A stretch of 15,526 nt of DNA from JAZDMK01 sp043800975 (GTDB taxonomy: Bacteria; Bacteroidota; Bacteroidia; Bacteroidales; JAHJDW01), in the NCBI GenBank assembly GCA_043800975.1, contig JAZDMK010000351.1:1-15526 (forward strand), read 5' to 3'. Of the stretch, positions 12,890-15,526 are shown piece after piece. The notes beneath the pieces are model-generated. The model worked only from the letters and a program-made list of their open reading frames with translations. It did no database searches and was not told the origin of the DNA. The position numbers and the translations under genes were made by a program. Each line of letters begins with the position of its first letter. Positions within the stretch are counted from its first letter, which is position 1.

Positions 12890-15526
12890 ATGAAAAAAGT
12901 ATTATTCGTTTTGGCAGCAGTGGTATTGTTTTTACCATTCAGAGCTCATTCACAAACCGGGAGTGCCAGCAATGTTGAATCCATCTTTGCCGGAAAAATT
13001 GAAGTTTATTTTTCTTTTACAATAAGCAATCGATCGGAAATTGAGCAACTAACGCGAATGATTTCGATTGATAAAGTTGATGGTAACACGCTGTATGCTT
13101 ATGCGAATAAACGTGATTTTCAGAATTTTCTTGCCTTGAATAAAAGTTATACAATTCTTCCTTCACCCGGATACAACCCTGCACCCAATATGAAGAATAA
13201 TTTGGATGTAAGGCAAACACTGGCTTGGGATTTTTATCCTACCTATTCTGCTTATGAAACCATGATGGCGCAGTTCCAGACTACATATCCGGCTTTATGT
13301 AAAATTGATACAATTTTAAATCTTGCAAGTGGTAGAAGAATTCTTGTTGCTAAAATTTCGGATAACGTGAATACTGCCGAAAATGAGCCTCAGTTTATGT
13401 ACGTTTCTTCCATTCATGGAGATGAAATCACCTGTTATGTGAATATGCTCAGGTTAATTGATTATCTTCTGGTTAATTACGGAACCAATTCGCAGGTTGC
13501 AAATCTTGTGAACAATATTGAAATATGGATTTGTCCGCTGGGTAATCCTGACGGGACTTATTATGGAGGTAATTCCACAGTTGCCAGTGCCATCAGGGGC
13601 AATGGGAGCGGCATTGATTTGAACAGGAATTTTCCGGATCCGCAGAACGGACAGCATCCTGACGGGAATGCATGGCAGCCCGAAACACAGGCGTATATGA
13701 CTTTTGCGCAGAATCAGCATTTTAATATGGCTGCAAACTTCCATGGCGGAGCTGAACTTTGTAATTATCCATGGGATACCTGGGCAAATATGCCTGCTGA
13801 TACTGACTGGTGGGTTTTGGTATCCAAACAATTTGCCGATTCAGCGCAGACATACGGCCCTGTCGGTTATTTTAATGATAACAATCTCGGCTCTGATTAT
13901 CCAGGAGTGATTAATGGATATACATGGTATGAACTGAACGGCGGAAGACAGGATTATATGAATTACTGGCATCATAGCCGAGAAGAAACCATTGAAGTTT
14001 CGGCGACAAAAAATCCGGCTGCTGCCACACTGCCCACATACTGGAATGCAATGTACAGATCCTTTCTTTTTTATATGAGGCAATCTTTATATGGTGCTCG
14101 GGGTGTTGTAACGGATAATTGTACGGGTCAACCTATAAAGGCAAAAGTTTTTATTTCAGGTTTTGATGTTGACAGTTCTCATGTTTATTCAGCATTACCA
14201 GTTGGAAATTATCATCGGTATTTATATACAGGTTCCTATAATTTGACATTCTCAGCTCCCGGATATACGACGCAAACTATTAACAATGTTTCTGTGACAA
14301 ATGGAAATACAACTACACTCAATGTAGCAATGGTTCCATCACCTCCGAATGCGGACTTTGTGGCTGATAATACTTCTTCCTGTACGGGAATCATTAATTT
14401 TACAAATAACTCAACAGTTCCTTCAGGTGCTACATACCTCTGGACTTTTGGTGATGGAAATACCTCTACTTTGCAAAGTCCGACTCACACTTATACTACT
14501 AATGGGACTTATTCAGTAAAACTGAAAATCATTTCACCGTGTACCGGAAATGACTCCATTATTAAAACCAATTACATAACAATTAATACTCCAACCGCCC
14601 CAACAGTCACTCCCGGCTCACGCTGCGGCGCAGGCACTGTAGTATTGGGAGCAGCAGGCAGTGGCACGTTAAACTGGTATGCAGCAGCCACAGGCGGCGC
14701 ATCACTAGGAACAGGCACAAGCTATACCACGCCCTCGATATCAGCAACGACGACTTATTATGTAGAAAATAATATTCCGGCCACTACTCAGAATGTGGGA
14801 CCTACAGTCGGAGGAGCATCAAGAAATGTAGAAGCTTATCTGTATTTTGATGTATCTGAAACGATGACACTGGTTTCAGTTCAGGCGATGGCAGGAACCG
14901 CAGGAACCAAAACAATCACATTGCTGGATAATGTCGGTGCAACAGTACACACTGCCAATGTGACCGTTGGCACAACGACAACAACGATAACACTAAACTG
15001 GCTTATTCCACCCGGAACAGGTTATCAATTAATGACACCTGTAAACTCAACCCTTTACAGATTAAATTCCGGAGTTTCTTATCCTTATACAGTTGCAGGT
15101 CTGGTAAGCATCACAGGTTGTGATATTGGATCGACGTATTACTACTCATGGTTTAACTGGACTGTCAAAGGTGTCGGTTGTTCCAGTGCCCGCACACCGG
15201 TAGTAGCCACGATCAACACGCCAACTCCGGTAAGTGTAGCGATAGCATCGAACGCAGGAACGTCGATTTGCACAGGCACAAGTGTTACGTTTACCGCCAC
15301 ACCCACGAACGGCGGCACAACACCCACCTATCAGTGGAAGAAAAATACAGTGAACATCGCAGGAGCGACGAACTCTACATACACTACCACGACTTTGGTT
15401 AACAATGATCAGATCACCTGCACGATGACTTCGAATGCGACATGCATCACAGGATCGCCGGCCACATCTGGCGCGATCACGATGACCGTTTTGGCATCCG
15501 CCCCGGCATCAGTCGCAATAGCAGCT
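12890..15526 (+). CDS. Exported M14 zinc carboxypeptidase with PKD and Ig-like domains (3' end outside window)
   Basis: The frame is open for 879 codons to the window edge, so the product is incomplete. A signal peptide (residues 1-21, MKKVLFVLAAVVLFLPFRAHS) is followed by a short N-terminal region and an M14 metallocarboxypeptidase domain at about 115-400. Zinc ligands are H176 and E179 (HGDE) and H285 (NFHGG). R246 in DLNRNF binds substrate, and E369 in ETIEVSATKNP is the likely catalytic glutamate, so it appears active. Next come a CarboxypepD_reg-like domain (400-482), a PKD domain (485-565, with WTFGDGN), an Ig-like domain (570-625), an unassigned beta-rich segment (626-770) and another Ig-like repeat (770-870). 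This layout is typical of T9SS cargo, but the C-terminal sorting signal would lie beyond the edge. It starts 4 bases after dapA. Confidence 0.9.
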   Translation, partial: MKKVLFVLAAVVLFLPFRAHSQTGSASNVESIFAGKIEVYFSFTISNRSEIEQLTRMISIDKVDGNTLYAYANKRDFQNFLALNKSYTILPSPGYNPAPNMKNNLDVRQTLAWDFYPTYSAYETMMAQFQTTYPALCKIDTILNLASGRRILVAKISDNVNTAENEPQFMYVSSIHGDEITCYVNMLRLIDYLLVNYGTNSQVANLVNNIEIWICPLGNPDGTYYGGNSTVASAIRGNGSGIDLNRNFPDPQNGQHPDGNAWQPETQAYMTFAQNQHFNMAANFHGGAELCNYPWDTWANMPADTDWWVLVSKQFADSAQTYGPVGYFNDNNLGSDYPGVINGYTWYELNGGRQDYMNYWHHSREETIEVSATKNPAAATLPTYWNAMYRSFLFYMRQSLYGARGVVTDNCTGQPIKAKVFISGFDVDSSHVYSALPVGNYHRYLYTGSYNLTFSAPGYTTQTINNVSVTNGNTTTLNVAMVPSPPNADFVADNTSSCTGIINFTNNSTVPSGATYLWTFGDGNTSTLQSPTHTYTTNGTYSVKLKIISPCTGNDSIIKTNYITINTPTAPTVTPGSRCGAGTVVLGAAGSGTLNWYAAATGGASLGTGTSYTTPSISATTTYYVENNIPATTQNVGPTVGGASRNVEAYLYFDVSETMTLVSVQAMAGTAGTKTITLLDNVGATVHTANVTVGTTTTTITLNWLIPPGTGYQLMTPVNSTLYRLNSGVSYPYTVAGLVSITGCDIGSTYYYSWFNWTVKGVGCSSARTPVVATINTPTPVSVAIASNAGTSICTGTSVTFTATPTNGGTTPTYQWKKNTVNIAGATNSTYTTTTLVNNDQITCTMTSNATCITGSPATSGAITMTVLASAPASVAIAA

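Noticed and set aside
15142..15402. Small open frames on both strands within the M14 gene
   Set aside because: They are out of frame with or antisense to a continuous 879-codon reading frame. They reflect the low-complexity Thr/Ala-rich repeats.

Overview
The window looks like a chromosomal segment of a Bacteroidota species. The evidence is a YgfK-type oxidoreductase, a DUF6913-like gene beside dapA, a TlpA-like thioredoxin with a Bacteroidota-style N-terminal half, TAnnTTTG-type promoter candidates in place of strong Shine-Dalgarno signals, and a large exported peptidase with PKD and Ig-like modules typical of type IX secretion (T9SS) cargo. Genus and species cannot be told from the sequence.

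Layout. 20-391 (-) is a small XRE/Cro-type regulator. 392-975 carries no convincing gene. It holds a degenerate 21-bp tandem array (468-656) and a cluster of small perfect hairpins and REP-like motifs (689-949). 976-1800 (-) is a very AT-rich patch with a small two-helix membrane protein and an exported protein of unknown function. A second open frame between them suggests that the exported gene is frameshifted. 1878-6455 (-) is a two-gene operon, ygfK-like then a TlpA-like thioredoxin. 6504-7956 (+) runs divergently: a MocA/MobA-like nucleotidyltransferase overlaps prmC (release-factor glutamine methyltransferase). 7957-10770 (-) is a two-gene operon of a PhnP-like metallo-beta-lactamase-fold hydrolase (GTG start) and a GT-C membrane glycosyltransferase (TTG start). 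Its last stop codon directly abuts that of prmC. 10831-15526 (+) carries a flavin-reductase-like protein, a DUF6913-like protein, dapA (lysine/diaminopimelate synthesis) and an M14 zinc carboxypeptidase that runs off the right edge.

How the genes fit together. ygfK and the MocA-like gene are relatives of genes that sit together in E. coli and, in other bacteria, accompany molybdenum hydroxylases, some of them selenium-dependent. No hydroxylase or selD is visible here, so any partner must lie elsewhere. prmC and dapA are housekeeping genes. The M14 peptidase begins only 4 bases after dapA.

The parts least explained by known families are the left 1.8 kb (in-frame 21-bp repeat, hairpin cluster, AT-rich small genes) and the composition shift inside the M14 gene. 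No complete new system could be shown from sequence alone. No tRNA, rRNA, CRISPR array, transposase or phage gene was found.
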